The position numbers and the translations under genes are program-made. A stretch of 64,000 nucleotides of DNA from Candidatus Alcyoniella australis (GTDB lineage: Bacteria; Lernaellota; Lernaellaia; JAVCCG01; Alcyoniellaceae), in NCBI GenBank assembly GCA_030765605.1, contig JAVCCG010000095.1, positions 1-64,000 on the forward strand, in the 5' to 3' direction. The notes beneath the pieces were generated by a model. That model saw only the letters and a list, made by a program, of their open reading frames with translations, did no database searches and was not told the DNA's origin. Positions 33,551 through 42,580 of this stretch are shown here, piece after piece; position 1 is the first letter of the stretch; the number at the start of each line of letters is the position of its first letter.

Positions 33551-35572
33551 TTGTCTGAAGCACTAGCGCGTAACATCATCCTGCGCATAGCCGCGCTGCT
33601 GATGACGGCGCTGCTGTGCGCAATGTTCTGCAGCTGCCGCGACCAGCGGCCGACCACGACGCCGGAGCAGGGTGTAGCGCAGCCGATTGTCGAGCCGACC
33701 CCCGAGATGCCCGCCGCATTGCCGTTGCCCGCCACCGTGGGGCTCGAGGGCGCGCCGGTCTATGTTGCGGGCGAGGTCGGACCGGACCTGGTGCTGCGCC
33801 TGACCGCGGGCGAAGCGGGATTGCCCACGGGTACGCTGCTGCGCGTGACTCTGCCCGGCGAAAGTTGGAGCGTGCCCCAGCTCGAGCGCGGTGAGGATTC
33901 GGGTTACATCTCGTGCAAAATCTCCGGCAGCGAACCGTTGATAACAATTCACGCCCGGGGTACGGGCCGCATTCCCAGCCGCAGTCGCTCGGTGGTCGAC
34001 GTGGAGCTGACCGCGGACCTGGCAACGGGTGAGCCTGCGCTGCTGCGCTACGTCAAGCCGCGGGTCCAGCCCACTGCCGGTCGGGTCGCAATCCGCGCGC
34101 AACTGCGCCTGCCCGGAAACACGGAGCCGCTTGAGCTGGAAAGCCCGAGCCTAAACGTGGAGCCCGGGCCGATGGTCTGGGTGCGTGTGCTCGCGCCCAG
34201 CGACGTGATCGTCGGCCAACCGTTCAGCGTCCGGCTGCGACCGCTGGACCGTTTGGGCAACCTGGCCCGCGCACAGGCCGGTCGCTACAACCTCGAGCTG
34301 ATGCGGCCGGGCAACACTGCGGGCCGCGAGGTCGACCTGCTGCACCCCCAGATCGAATGGACGGTTGACCAGCCGACCAGCGGCTGGTTCACGCTGTTTG
34401 CCCAGGACGGCTCGGTGGCGGGCAGGGCGCAGCCGTTGATTGCTCATCAGGCGCAGCCGCAGTACGTGCGCGCCTGGGCCGACCTGAGCTTTCACTCCGG
34501 GCTCTCCGACGCGTACGCGCCGATCGATCCGGGCCAGGCGTTCGCCTACGCCCGCGACGTGTCGGGGCTGGACCTGGCCTGCCTGACCGACCACGCCGAG
34601 GGGATCTGGAGCGATCCGTTGAGCTCCGAGGAGTTCAGGCGCAGCGTTGCCGAGGCGCAGCGCGCGAGCACGCCGCAGTTTTTAGCCCTGGCCGGGTTCA
34701 CCTGGACCGGCTCGTTTTTCTGGGATCAGGAGTATCCCGAGGGTCCGGGACACGCCCACGTGCTGCCGCTGGGCGAGGTGGTTGAGCCCTGCCGGGCCGA
34801 CCTGGAACAGTGCGACGAGCCGCAGGAACTGTTTGCGCAGTTGGACGGGGCCGACGCAGTGGCGATCTGGGAGCACAGCCTGACGCAGTGGGGCGCGGCC
34901 GATTTTAGCGCGTTGCCGCTGCCGACAAAGCTCGCGCCGCTGGTGCAGATCTACTCGTACTTGGGTTCCAACGAGTGCGTGGACTGCAAACCGCGGCAGC
35001 GCGAGGGCACGGGCGATTCGCGCCACAGCGTGCAGGCCGCACTGGTGCGCGGCGAGCACGTCGGATTCAGCGCCTCGAGCAACAGCCTCTACGGCCATCC
35101 TGGTCTCGGACGTTTTCCGGGATACGCCGGGCCCGAGGAGGATGCCGGCGGCCTGACCTGCCTGCTGGTCAGCGAACGCGGCAAGTCCGGGTACCTTGAG
35201 GCGATCCGCGCGAGGCGCAGTTACGCCACCACCGGCATTCGCCCGCTGATCGACTTCAGCTGCGCCGGTGCGCCGATGGGCGGCCGGGCCCAAAGCGACG
35301 GCCCGCCCCAGTGCCGCTTGGCCGTGACCTGCGCCGCGAACATCGAGTCGATCGAGATCGTCAGGGGCGGCGCGGGCTGTCGGCTGCCGCTGGAGAGCGT
35401 GCTCAACTCGCGTCCGGACGCGCGCTCGGCCGCCTTTGACTGGATCGACCGGGACTTCGACGGCGCGGCGTTCTACTACCTGCGTGTGACCGACGTCAAC
35501 GGCGAGCGGGCCTGGACCAGCCCGATCTGGGTCGACTCCGCGCCGCAGCCAGAGGCCACGGCGGAGCAGTGA
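33551..35572 (+). CDS. Lipoprotein with DUF3604/PHP-like domain
   Basis: A 673-residue protein starting at TTG 33551, which gives a normal signal peptide with lipobox MFCSC. The middle (about residues 80-300) looks like beta-sandwich modules. The C-terminal half is DUF3604/PHP-like: WADLSFHSGLSD, LACLTDHAEGIW, IWEHSLTQWG, and RARRSYATTG. In PHP enzymes the first motif is usually HxH, but here the first His is Ser (LSFHS). The second motif TDH is intact, so metal binding may be altered. It lies 10 bases after the barrel gene and overlaps the next gene by four bases. Confidence 0.75.
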   Translation: MSEALARNIILRIAALLMTALLCAMFCSCRDQRPTTTPEQGVAQPIVEPTPEMPAALPLPATVGLEGAPVYVAGEVGPDLVLRLTAGEAGLPTGTLLRVTLPGESWSVPQLERGEDSGYISCKISGSEPLITIHARGTGRIPSRSRSVVDVELTADLATGEPALLRYVKPRVQPTAGRVAIRAQLRLPGNTEPLELESPSLNVEPGPMVWVRVLAPSDVIVGQPFSVRLRPLDRLGNLARAQAGRYNLELMRPGNTAGREVDLLHPQIEWTVDQPTSGWFTLFAQDGSVAGRAQPLIAHQAQPQYVRAWADLSFHSGLSDAYAPIDPGQAFAYARDVSGLDLACLTDHAEGIWSDPLSSEEFRRSVAEAQRASTPQFLALAGFTWTGSFFWDQEYPEGPGHAHVLPLGEVVEPCRADLEQCDEPQELFAQLDGADAVAIWEHSLTQWGAADFSALPLPTKLAPLVQIYSYLGSNECVDCKPRQREGTGDSRHSVQAALVRGEHVGFSASSNSLYGHPGLGRFPGYAGPEEDAGGLTCLLVSERGKSGYLEAIRARRSYATTGIRPLIDFSCAGAPMGGRAQSDGPPQCRLAVTCAANIESIEIVRGGAGCRLPLESVLNSRPDARSAAFDWIDRDFDGAAFYYLRVTDVNGERAWTSPIWVDSAPQPEATAEQ

Positions 35573-37614
35573 GGATCAGCGCGGCGGCGATCATCACGTT
35601 GTTGCTCGCTGCGATGCTTGTCGCCTGCGGCCCTTCAGCGGCCGAGCAACAGGCCTGGCGTGACGCGGCGCGTTATATTCGGCCGCATCTGGATCAGCGC
35701 GACGTGATCGTGGCCGACAGCGTAAGCAGCGCCCAGGGGCTGTTACGCGGGATCCACGGCGATCAGCCGTTGCCGTTGCTTGCTCCCGCGCGCTCCGGAG
35801 AGTCGAGCATCGCGACTTACGAAAATCTGACCGTGCTGGTGCTGCCCCACGACGCCGAGGCAATCGGCGAACTGATCCGCGAGCAACTCGGAGAACAGAC
35901 AAGGTTCTGGCTGTTACGTGACGAACGAAAATCCCGACCAGCCGCGGAATTGATCGCGGACCAAGGCCTGGCCGTTGATCGTGCGTTGTTTGACGAGCGC
36001 TTCAGCGTAACGCGGATGCTCTATCCGCGTCCGCCGTCATGGGGCACGCTGCTCGATTTACACACCGTCTCCGGCGCGCCGCCCGAGCTGTCGGGTAACT
36101 TGGTGGGCATGCTGCGCGCGCCGCTGACCTACGGTCCGCAGCAGGCTGCACTGGCCGCGCTTAAGGGACTGATCGCGGGCCTCGATCCCACGCGCGGCAT
36201 GCTCCCTTGGTGCGGTATGGCCCGCGACTCCAACGGCTGGAGCGGCAGCCACTGCGGCACGGACTGGGTGGTCGGCGCGTCAACGGACCTGGAGGGACTG
36301 CTGTTGTTGCGCCGCGCCTGCGGATCGGACCACGGGGTCGAGGCCGAGGCTGCGTTGCGACGCGGGTTGCTTGGTCGGGCGATGAGCGACGGCCTGGTCT
36401 ACCGCGAGGACGCGGCCTTCTCCGATCTGGAGGCGGTGATTGCGGACCAAGCTTCGTATCTGAGCATGCTTGCCACACGGATCGAGCTCGATAACGCCCA
36501 GTACGCGCGCGTGCTGGTCGGCGCCAACGTACGCGGGCTGCTGTTGCGCTCGGAGTCGGGTGCACACGGCCTGCATTTGCCCGAGGCGAGCTATTTTCCC
36601 GACCGATCGGCCGGCTGGACTGCGGGCACGGTCGACTGGTACGACGAGGCGCTGCTGCTGCCGGGTTTGGCGCGTGCCTCGGCGCTGATCGACGACCCGC
36701 TGCTTGAGCAGCTGACCAACGGCCTGGCCGAATACCTTGAATACGAAAGCGGCGCGTACATCAGCGCTGGAGACTACAGCGGCGAGCCGTTGCCCTATCT
36801 GCGCGGGCTGCGCGGCCTGCTGATCCATGCGCACAATCGCTCAAACGAGGCGCTGGCAACGCGGGTGCGCGAGCGGCTCGATCCGTTGTTCGACGCTCCG
36901 TTGGCACCGAGCATGCACACACGGTGGACCGAAGATCCCGATGCACTGGCCGAGCTGATCCAGATCGCGCTGTTGCTGGGCGAGCAGGATCCGCGCTATT
37001 ACGAGCATGCCGAGGGACTGGCGCGAAATCAGCTGCGCACCTGTCAGTGGCCGATCGAGGCCGATCCGGCCGTGGCCGGATCGTTTGACAACAATTGCGC
37101 GGGAATCTGCCGTGGCAACCAGACCGCCGGACCCACGACCGCGGCGGTCGCTATCGCGCGGCTGGCCCTTAGCGCGGTGCTCGGTCGCGACGGGCGCTGT
37201 CGCGTCAACCTGCTGTGTAACAGCGCCGACCCGCTGCTGGTTGTGCTAAGCGAGCTGCCCTACGCCGGTCGGATCGTGGTCGAGGCCAGGAACGATTGTC
37301 AGGCCGAGCTACGCATTCCACCCTGGGCCACCAGGCTGACGTTGGACAACACGCCGGTGCCCGACGGGGCCTGGAGCAACGGCTACCTCGACCTGGGAGT
37401 AATCGAGGCCGGCCAGCGCAGGGAGCTGGGCTTCGCAGTGCCCGAACGGTTGGAGAGTCCGACCGACGGCGGACTGAGCGTGTTGTGGCGCGGCAACGTC
37501 GTGGCCGCGGTGATCTGGGCTCAAGCCTGCGACGATCCATCGTACTTAGGCGACGTAGCGCACTTCGAGGGCGAGGCGCCCCGCGGCATGGTCAACCTAT
37601 TCGTCGCTGATTAA
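35569..37614 (+). CDS. Large lipoprotein, possible glycan-active (alpha/alpha)6-type protein
   Basis: A 681-residue predicted lipoprotein. The GTG start overlaps the previous stop, and the signal ends MLVACGPS. The N-terminal 180 residues are of unknown type. The middle (about 190-510) is helical with repeated Gly/Trp-rich turns (GMARDSNGWSGSHCGTDW, CAGICRGNQTAGPTTAA), like (alpha/alpha)6 barrels. The C-terminal segment (LRIPPWATRLTLDNTPV, SNGYLDLGVIEAGQ) recalls the beta-domain of GH127/DUF1680-type proteins. The glycan link is inference; no catalytic pair was identified. It ends the envelope operon. Confidence 0.65.
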   Translation: MRISAAAIITLLLAAMLVACGPSAAEQQAWRDAARYIRPHLDQRDVIVADSVSSAQGLLRGIHGDQPLPLLAPARSGESSIATYENLTVLVLPHDAEAIGELIREQLGEQTRFWLLRDERKSRPAAELIADQGLAVDRALFDERFSVTRMLYPRPPSWGTLLDLHTVSGAPPELSGNLVGMLRAPLTYGPQQAALAALKGLIAGLDPTRGMLPWCGMARDSNGWSGSHCGTDWVVGASTDLEGLLLLRRACGSDHGVEAEAALRRGLLGRAMSDGLVYREDAAFSDLEAVIADQASYLSMLATRIELDNAQYARVLVGANVRGLLLRSESGAHGLHLPEASYFPDRSAGWTAGTVDWYDEALLLPGLARASALIDDPLLEQLTNGLAEYLEYESGAYISAGDYSGEPLPYLRGLRGLLIHAHNRSNEALATRVRERLDPLFDAPLAPSMHTRWTEDPDALAELIQIALLLGEQDPRYYEHAEGLARNQLRTCQWPIEADPAVAGSFDNNCAGICRGNQTAGPTTAAVAIARLALSAVLGRDGRCRVNLLCNSADPLLVVLSELPYAGRIVVEARNDCQAELRIPPWATRLTLDNTPVPDGAWSNGYLDLGVIEAGQRRELGFAVPERLESPTDGGLSVLWRGNVVAAVIWAQACDDPSYLGDVAHFEGEAPRGMVNLFVAD

Positions 37615-37635
37615 ACTAGATCAGATCAATCGATC

Positions 37636-38190
37636 TCAACGGGCGCGCAGGCCCTCGATGATGCTGCGCGTTATCCGGCCGCAGTTGGCGTATTCGCGGC
37701 ATTCGCCCGTGGTCTGGGCCGCCACGCTCATCACCCGCTGTTGGTCGGGATGCACGAAGGTGAACAGAAACAGCTCGTGATCCTGGCCCTCGGTGTTGTG
37801 TTGGATCAGCATCAGGTTGCCCTTGATCCGGCCGGCATTGAGCTCGCCCAGGTCCTTGGTACGCGAGTCGTCGGGACCGGCCCCGCCGATCAGCACGTAG
37901 GCCAGGTGTTGCTGTTCGCGCTGCACTGAGTTCGATTCGCCCTGGGTCTGCTTGGGGAGCAGCGTTACGGTCAGATTCGATCCGGGGCTGGCGTACTCGA
38001 TCACCCTGCTCGGGCCGCCGTAATCAACATGCTTCATCTCGAAATCGGGCGGCAGCCAGAACACCAGATCGACTTGCGGATCGGTCACCGTGGTCCAATG
38101 ATTATCGCCACTGGGGGAACAACCCGAAACGAGGATCAGCGCTTGCATGATTATCGCGAGCAGAGTGAAGGTCAGGGCATTGCGTATCAT
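37636..38190 (-). CDS. Small lipoprotein, function unknown
   Basis: A 184-residue predicted lipoprotein with signal ending LILVSGC. The ATG at 38190 is used; a GTG 33 bases upstream adds residues before the signal. The mature domain (WTTVTDPQVDLVFWLPPDFE... AAQTTGECREYANCGRITRSIIEGL) looks like a PsbP/DcrB-type stress lipoprotein in layout, but the match is weak. Two Cys near the C-terminus could pair. It faces the end of the envelope operon with 21 bases between. Confidence 0.7.
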   Translation of the reverse strand: MIRNALTFTLLAIIMQALILVSGCSPSGDNHWTTVTDPQVDLVFWLPPDFEMKHVDYGGPSRVIEYASPGSNLTVTLLPKQTQGESNSVQREQQHLAYVLIGGAGPDDSRTKDLGELNAGRIKGNLMLIQHNTEGQDHELFLFTFVHPDQQRVMSVAAQTTGECREYANCGRITRSIIEGLRAR

Positions 38191-38289
38191 TGGGAATTGG
38201 GCACCTCGCGAGGAAAATATCACGCCGCGCTGGACGCGGCAAGGTCGAGCGAACGCGGGAAAAGGCGCGATTACCGCGATAAAGAGCGG

Positions 38290-38670
38290 TTATACAGAAA
38301 AGTTGAGCATGCTACGGACGATTTTGAGCACGTCCTCGTGATTGATCGGCTGGTGGATGCACGGCGCCTGACTGAAATGTAAAAAACGGAGCAGGTCATC
38401 GCCAATGTGCATCGGCACCAGGAACAGCAACTTTTTCAGATTCTCCAAGTCCTGCCGCCGTAGTTCGAAATAGAACTCCGGTCCGGAGATGTTGCGCATG
38501 GCAAGGTCAATTATATATACGTCGTATTTATTAAGGCCGATGTGGTCAATTGCTTTTTTCGCGCTGTTCAGCGCAATGGTACGGATTGGTAAGCTTTTGG
38601 CGAGCAACTCGCACAGCTTATTGCAATTGTCTTTATCGTCGTCGATGATCAATATCTTCTGTTGCTTCAC
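38290..38670 (-). CDS. Stand-alone receiver-domain protein with degenerate active site
   Basis: A 126-residue single CheY-like receiver. The acidic pocket Asp10-Asp12 and the acceptor Asp55 (YIIDLAMRN) are present. The switch Thr/Ser that normally follows beta-4 is Val85 or Pro86 (FLVPMH), and the conserved Lys of beta-5 is Gln107 (IHQP). Phosphorylation or signalling may therefore be atypical. The gene and its flanks (38290-38900) are clearly more AT-rich than neighbours, suggesting recent acquisition. No kinase gene is adjacent. The start is GTG 38668-38670 with GAGG upstream. Confidence 0.82.
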   Translation of the reverse strand: MKQQKILIIDDDKDNCNKLCELLAKSLPIRTIALNSAKKAIDHIGLNKYDVYIIDLAMRNISGPEFYFELRRQDLENLKKLLFLVPMHIGDDLLRFLHFSQAPCIHQPINHEDVLKIVRSMLNFSV

Positions 38671-38953
38671 GTTGCAAGGACCTCTTCAAATACAGGTGCG
38701 ATAGAACTGATCAGGTTCATCTGACCTTTAAGTTTGACTGCAACACCTGTGCCGACGCTGACGATCCTTATATCAAACAGGGAGGCATAGCGCAATTAAT
38801 TAGTGATTTAGACCAGTTAGCAATTAGGCATGCGATATGGTCAAAGATGATTGTCATGGTTTAAAAGTGTAATAAAAATAAGAGGCTGGATGATAATCAG
38901 GCAGTCAGAACGGGGCGAAATGCCCGGGGCGGCGTACACCCCGGGCAGTGACG
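38671..38953. other. AT-rich intergenic region
   Basis: About 280 bases between the receiver gene and the 3-hydroxyacyl-CoA dehydrogenase gene. No gene is seen. The left part should hold the receiver gene promoter on the minus strand. The right end has a GCCCGGGG/CCCCGGGC hairpin (38922-38946) just past the dehydrogenase stop. Confidence 0.45.
38922..38946 (-). terminator. Possible terminator of the catabolic cluster
   Basis: Eight-base perfect arms around a nine-base loop, immediately downstream of the dehydrogenase gene on the minus strand. It is followed only by ATTTCG, so the T tract is poor. Confidence 0.45.
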
Positions 38954-39808
38954 TTACTCTTCGTAAGAGTAGAAACCTTTACCGGTCTTTCGGCCGAGCA
39001 GTCCGCCGGCCACCATGTTCTTCAGCAGCGGGCAGGGACGATACTTGGGATCGCCGAATCCCTCGTGCAGGCGATGCAGCGCGTTGAGGCAAATGTCAAG
39101 GCCGATCAGGTCTGCCAGGGCCAGCGGTCCCATCGGGTGGTTCATGCCCAAACGCATGGCCGTGTCGATGTCCTCGGCCTTGGCCAGACCCTCCCAAAAG
39201 CCGTAGATCGCCTCGTTGATCATCACCATGATGAAGCGCGTGCTGGCGAAGCCCGGGTAGTCCTTGACCAGGATCGGCTCCTTGCCCAGCTCGATGCCGA
39301 ACTCGCGGGCCTGCTCGCAGGACTCAGCGGAGGTCAGCTCGCCGCGCACGATCTCGATCAGCTTCATCACCGGCACCGGGTTAAAAAAGTGCATGCCCAG
39401 CACCTTGTCCGGACGGTTGGTGAAGCCGCCGATGGCGGTGATCGACTGGCTGCTGGTGTTCGAGGCCAGGATCACCTCGGGCCGGCAGATCTTGTCGAAC
39501 TTGGCGAACAGCTCCTGCTTGAGTTTGAGCGATTCGGGCGCGGCCTCGATTACCAGGTCACAGTCCGCGGCGTCGGCCAGATTAATGGACGCGCTGATGT
39601 TTTGACTGACGGCCTCGGCCTGATCTTTACGCATCCGGCCCTTGGACACGGCGCGATCGAGCAGCTTGTGGATGCGCGTTACGCCGCGTTGGACGAACAG
39701 TTCCTTGACGTCGTAGAGCACGACCTTGACGTCTTTGGCAGCGCACAGATAGGCGATGCCGTGCCCCATGGTCCCGGCACCGGCTACGAAAACTTTGTTG
39801 TACTTCAC
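38954..39808 (-). CDS. hbd: 3-hydroxybutyryl-CoA dehydrogenase
   Basis: A 284-residue 3-hydroxyacyl-CoA dehydrogenase. The NAD-binding [14 protein letters not shown] is at the N-terminus, the catalytic region is [15 protein letters not shown] with His and Glu, and the C-terminal helical domain contains [12 protein letters not shown]. It interconverts 3-hydroxybutyryl-CoA and acetoacetyl-CoA. The GTG start follows GGGAGGGAG. It lies 22 bases after the acyl-CoA dehydrogenase and fits the last part of a glutarate/crotonyl-CoA route; no enoyl-CoA hydratase is in the cluster. Confidence 0.94.
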   Translation of the reverse strand: MKYNKVFVAGAGTMGHGIAYLCAAKDVKVVLYDVKELFVQRGVTRIHKLLDRAVSKGRMRKDQAEAVSQNISASINLADAADCDLVIEAAPESLKLKQELFAKFDKICRPEVILASNTSSQSITAIGGFTNRPDKVLGMHFFNPVPVMKLIEIVRGELTSAESCEQAREFGIELGKEPILVKDYPGFASTRFIMVMINEAIYGFWEGLAKAEDIDTAMRLGMNHPMGPLALADLIGLDICLNALHRLHEGFGDPKYRPCPLLKNMVAGGLLGRKTGKGFYSYEE

Positions 39809-39830
39809 GATCTCCCTCCCATGCTAAAGA

Positions 39831-41018
39831 TCAAACTGCAAATGGATCCTGCCCGGTGATATCGCGGGCGACGATCAGTTGGTGGATGTCGTACGTCCCC
39901 TCGTAGGTGTTGACCGACTCGAGGTTGAGCATGTGGCGGATCACCGGGTACTCGGTGGTGATGCCGTTGGCGCCGTGGATGTCGCGCGCCACGCGGGCGA
40001 TCTCCAGCGCGCGTCCCACGCAGTTGGCCTTGGCCATGCTCACCTGCTGGTGGCGCAGCTTCTTGGCGTCCTTGAGCCGACCCAGCTGCATCACCATTAG
40101 CTGGCTTTTGGTGATCTCGGTGAGCATCCAGGCCAGCTTGTGCTGCACCAGCTGGTGCGCGGCGATCGGCTTGTGGAACTGCACGCGCTCCTTGGCGTAG
40201 TCCAGCGACGCTTGGTAGCAGGCCATGGCCGAGCCGGTGGCGCCCCAGGCGATGCCGTAGCGCGCTTGGTTCAGGCAGCTCAGCGGTCCGGCCAGTCCCT
40301 TGACCCCGGGCAGCAAGTTGGCTGCGGGTATCCGGCAGTCCTCAAAGATCAGCTCGCCGGTGATCGAAGCGCGCAGGCTGAACTTGTTGTGCGTCTCCAG
40401 CGTGCTGAAGCCCGGAGTGTCGGCCTCGACGATGAAGCCGCGGATCGCCTCATGCTCTTCGCCCGTAAGCTTGACCTTGGCCCAGACCACGGCCAGGTCG
40501 GCGACCGTGGCGTTGGTGATCCACATTTTGGCGCCGTTGAGCACGAAGCAATCGCCCTCGACGCGCGCGCGGGTGATCATGCTGCCCGCGTCGGAGCCGT
40601 AGTCGGGCTCGGTCAGGCCGAAGGCGCCGATCAGCTCGCCGGTCGCCATTTTCGGCAAATACTTGCGGCGTTGCTCTTCGGTGCCGTAAGTGAAGATCGG
40701 CCACATGCACAGGCTGGTCTGCACCGAGCAAAAGCTGCGCACGCCCGAATCGCCGCGCTCGAGCTCCTGCATGATCAGTCCGTAGATTACGTTGTTCACG
40801 CCCGCGCAGCCGTACTCCTCGGGCAAGTAGCAGCCCAAGTAGCCCAGATCGGCCATCTGCTTGGTGAGGTGCGCGGGGAAGGTGTGGTCGTTGAAGTGCT
40901 CGCTGATGATCGGCAGCACCTCGTTGTCCACAAAATGACGCGCTTGGTCGCGGGCCATGCGCTCGTCGTCGGTGAGCATGCTATCAACGTCGAAATAATC
41001 AACCCCTGGGAAGCCCAT
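39831..41018 (-). CDS. gcdH: Glutaryl-CoA dehydrogenase-like acyl-CoA dehydrogenase
   Basis: A 395-residue acyl-CoA dehydrogenase. The FAD/substrate signature FGLTEPDYGSDAGSM and the catalytic Glu373 in NTYEGTYDIHQLI are present. The glutaryl-CoA dehydrogenase type is indicated by Arg94 in SGVRSFCSVQTSL, equivalent to the Arg that binds the glutaryl carboxylate, and by the overall match to that subgroup. The enzyme oxidises and decarboxylates glutaryl-CoA to crotonyl-CoA and passes electrons to ETF; some anaerobes have non-decarboxylating forms. AGGAGTGAAGG precedes the ATG. Confidence 0.88.
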   Translation of the reverse strand: MGFPGVDYFDVDSMLTDDERMARDQARHFVDNEVLPIISEHFNDHTFPAHLTKQMADLGYLGCYLPEEYGCAGVNNVIYGLIMQELERGDSGVRSFCSVQTSLCMWPIFTYGTEEQRRKYLPKMATGELIGAFGLTEPDYGSDAGSMITRARVEGDCFVLNGAKMWITNATVADLAVVWAKVKLTGEEHEAIRGFIVEADTPGFSTLETHNKFSLRASITGELIFEDCRIPAANLLPGVKGLAGPLSCLNQARYGIAWGATGSAMACYQASLDYAKERVQFHKPIAAHQLVQHKLAWMLTEITKSQLMVMQLGRLKDAKKLRHQQVSMAKANCVGRALEIARVARDIHGANGITTEYPVIRHMLNLESVNTYEGTYDIHQLIVARDITGQDPFAV

Positions 41019-41087
41019 CCTTCACTCCTGTTGCGGTTGGTGCATCAGTGGCGGCGGTGATATCTCCTAACGCTGGATCTCTATTAA

Positions 41088-42578
41088 TCAGTCCTCGTCG
41101 AGTTGGGCGCGCTGCAGGCGGCCCGAGTAATCGACGTAGATCGTCTTCCATTCCGAATAGGTGCTAAGCACCTCGGTTCCCGATTCGCGGTGGCCGTTGC
41201 CCGTGTTCTTGAATCCACCGAACGGCATGTGGGTCTCGGCGCCGATGGTCGGACCGTTGATGTAGGTGATGCCGCATTCGATGTCGCGGATCGCTTCGTG
41301 GGCGCGGTTGACGTCCTGGGTGTAGATCGAGCTCGAGAGTCCGTAGTCGGTGTCGTTGAGCACGTCGATCGCCTCGTCGAAGCTGTCGACCGGGATGATC
41401 AGCACCAGCGGGCCGAAGATCTCCTCGCGGGCGATGCGCATCGTGCGTTTGCCGTTGGCAAAGATCGTCGGTTCGAAAAACCAGCCCTTGGCAAAGTCGC
41501 CCGCGGTCATCCGCTTGCCGCCGAGGATCAGCTCGGCGTGGTCCTCGTCGCGGCCGATTGCCACGTACGACTCGACCTTGTTCAGCGCGGCCTCGTTGAT
41601 CAGCGGACCGACGTTGGTCGACTCGGCGTTGCCCGGGCCGATGTTCACTCGCTTGGCGCCGTCGATCAGCCGCTGAGTGAACTCGTCGAGCACCTTACGG
41701 TGTACGATCAACCGGCTGGTCGCGGTGCAGCGCTGGCCGGCAGTGCCAAACGCGCCCCAGACCGCGCCCTCGACCGCCAGGTCGAGCTTGGCATCATCCA
41801 TCACGATCTGCGCGTTTTTGCCGCCCATCTCCAGGCTCAGCCGTTTGAGATCGCGACCGGTGATCTGGGCCAGCTTGCTGCCGGTGGCGGTGGAGCCGGT
41901 GAAGCTGATCACGTTGACCTGTGGATGCTCGGCCAGGGCAGTCCCGGCCTTGCCGCCGGAGCCGCAGACCACGTTGAACAGCCCCTTGGGCAGCCCGGCC
42001 TCGGCGAAGATTTCGGCCATGCGCACGGCCGTGGCCGGAGCGTCGGACGCGGGTTTGATTACAACGGCGTCGCCGCAGATCAGCGCGGGGAAGGCTTTCC
42101 AGCAGGGGATTGCGCAGGGGAAGTTCCAGGGCGTGATCAGCCCGGCGACGCCCATCGGCATCCGCAGCGAGTAGGCCATCTTGCCCTTGAACTCGGCGGT
42201 CGAGGTCTGGCCGAACATTCGGCGTCCCTCGCCGGACATGTACATCGCGGTCTCGATCCCCTCCTGCACGTCGCCGCGCGCCTCGCCGATCGGCTTGCCC
42301 ATCTCGCGCGACATCAGCTGCGCCAGTTGCTCTTTGTGCTCCATCATCTTGTGGTAGATGTCGAGCAGCACTGCGCCGCGCTTGGGCGGCGGCACCAGGC
42401 GCCATTCTTTGTACGCCGCGCGCGCGGCTTGGCAGGCGCGGTCCACGTCCTCGGGCCCGCTGGCCGGAAACTCGCCCACTACGTCGTCAATGTTGGAGGG
42501 GTTGCGGTTGAGAAAAGTTTCGCCCGATGCGGCGTCGCACCACTGACCGTCAATGAAGTTGCGATACTTGTCGACCAT
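41088..42578 (-). CDS. NAD(P)-dependent semialdehyde dehydrogenase
   Basis: A 496-residue aldehyde dehydrogenase superfamily enzyme. Catalytic Cys284 is in GTAGQRCTATSR and the general-base Glu250 in LSLEMGGKN, with the ALDH motif LITPWNFP. ATG 42578 is preferred, with GGGAGGAA nine bases upstream; an ATG at 42584 overlapping the aminotransferase stop is an alternative. The neighbouring omega-aminotransferase and glutaryl-CoA dehydrogenase suggest glutarate semialdehyde (or 2-aminoadipate semialdehyde) as substrate; this is contextual. Confidence 0.85.
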   Translation of the reverse strand: MVDKYRNFIDGQWCDAASGETFLNRNPSNIDDVVGEFPASGPEDVDRACQAARAAYKEWRLVPPPKRGAVLLDIYHKMMEHKEQLAQLMSREMGKPIGEARGDVQEGIETAMYMSGEGRRMFGQTSTAEFKGKMAYSLRMPMGVAGLITPWNFPCAIPCWKAFPALICGDAVVIKPASDAPATAVRMAEIFAEAGLPKGLFNVVCGSGGKAGTALAEHPQVNVISFTGSTATGSKLAQITGRDLKRLSLEMGGKNAQIVMDDAKLDLAVEGAVWGAFGTAGQRCTATSRLIVHRKVLDEFTQRLIDGAKRVNIGPGNAESTNVGPLINEAALNKVESYVAIGRDEDHAELILGGKRMTAGDFAKGWFFEPTIFANGKRTMRIAREEIFGPLVLIIPVDSFDEAIDVLNDTDYGLSSSIYTQDVNRAHEAIRDIECGITYINGPTIGAETHMPFGGFKNTGNGHRESGTEVLSTYSEWKTIYVDYSGRLQRAQLDED

Positions 42579-42580
42579 CT

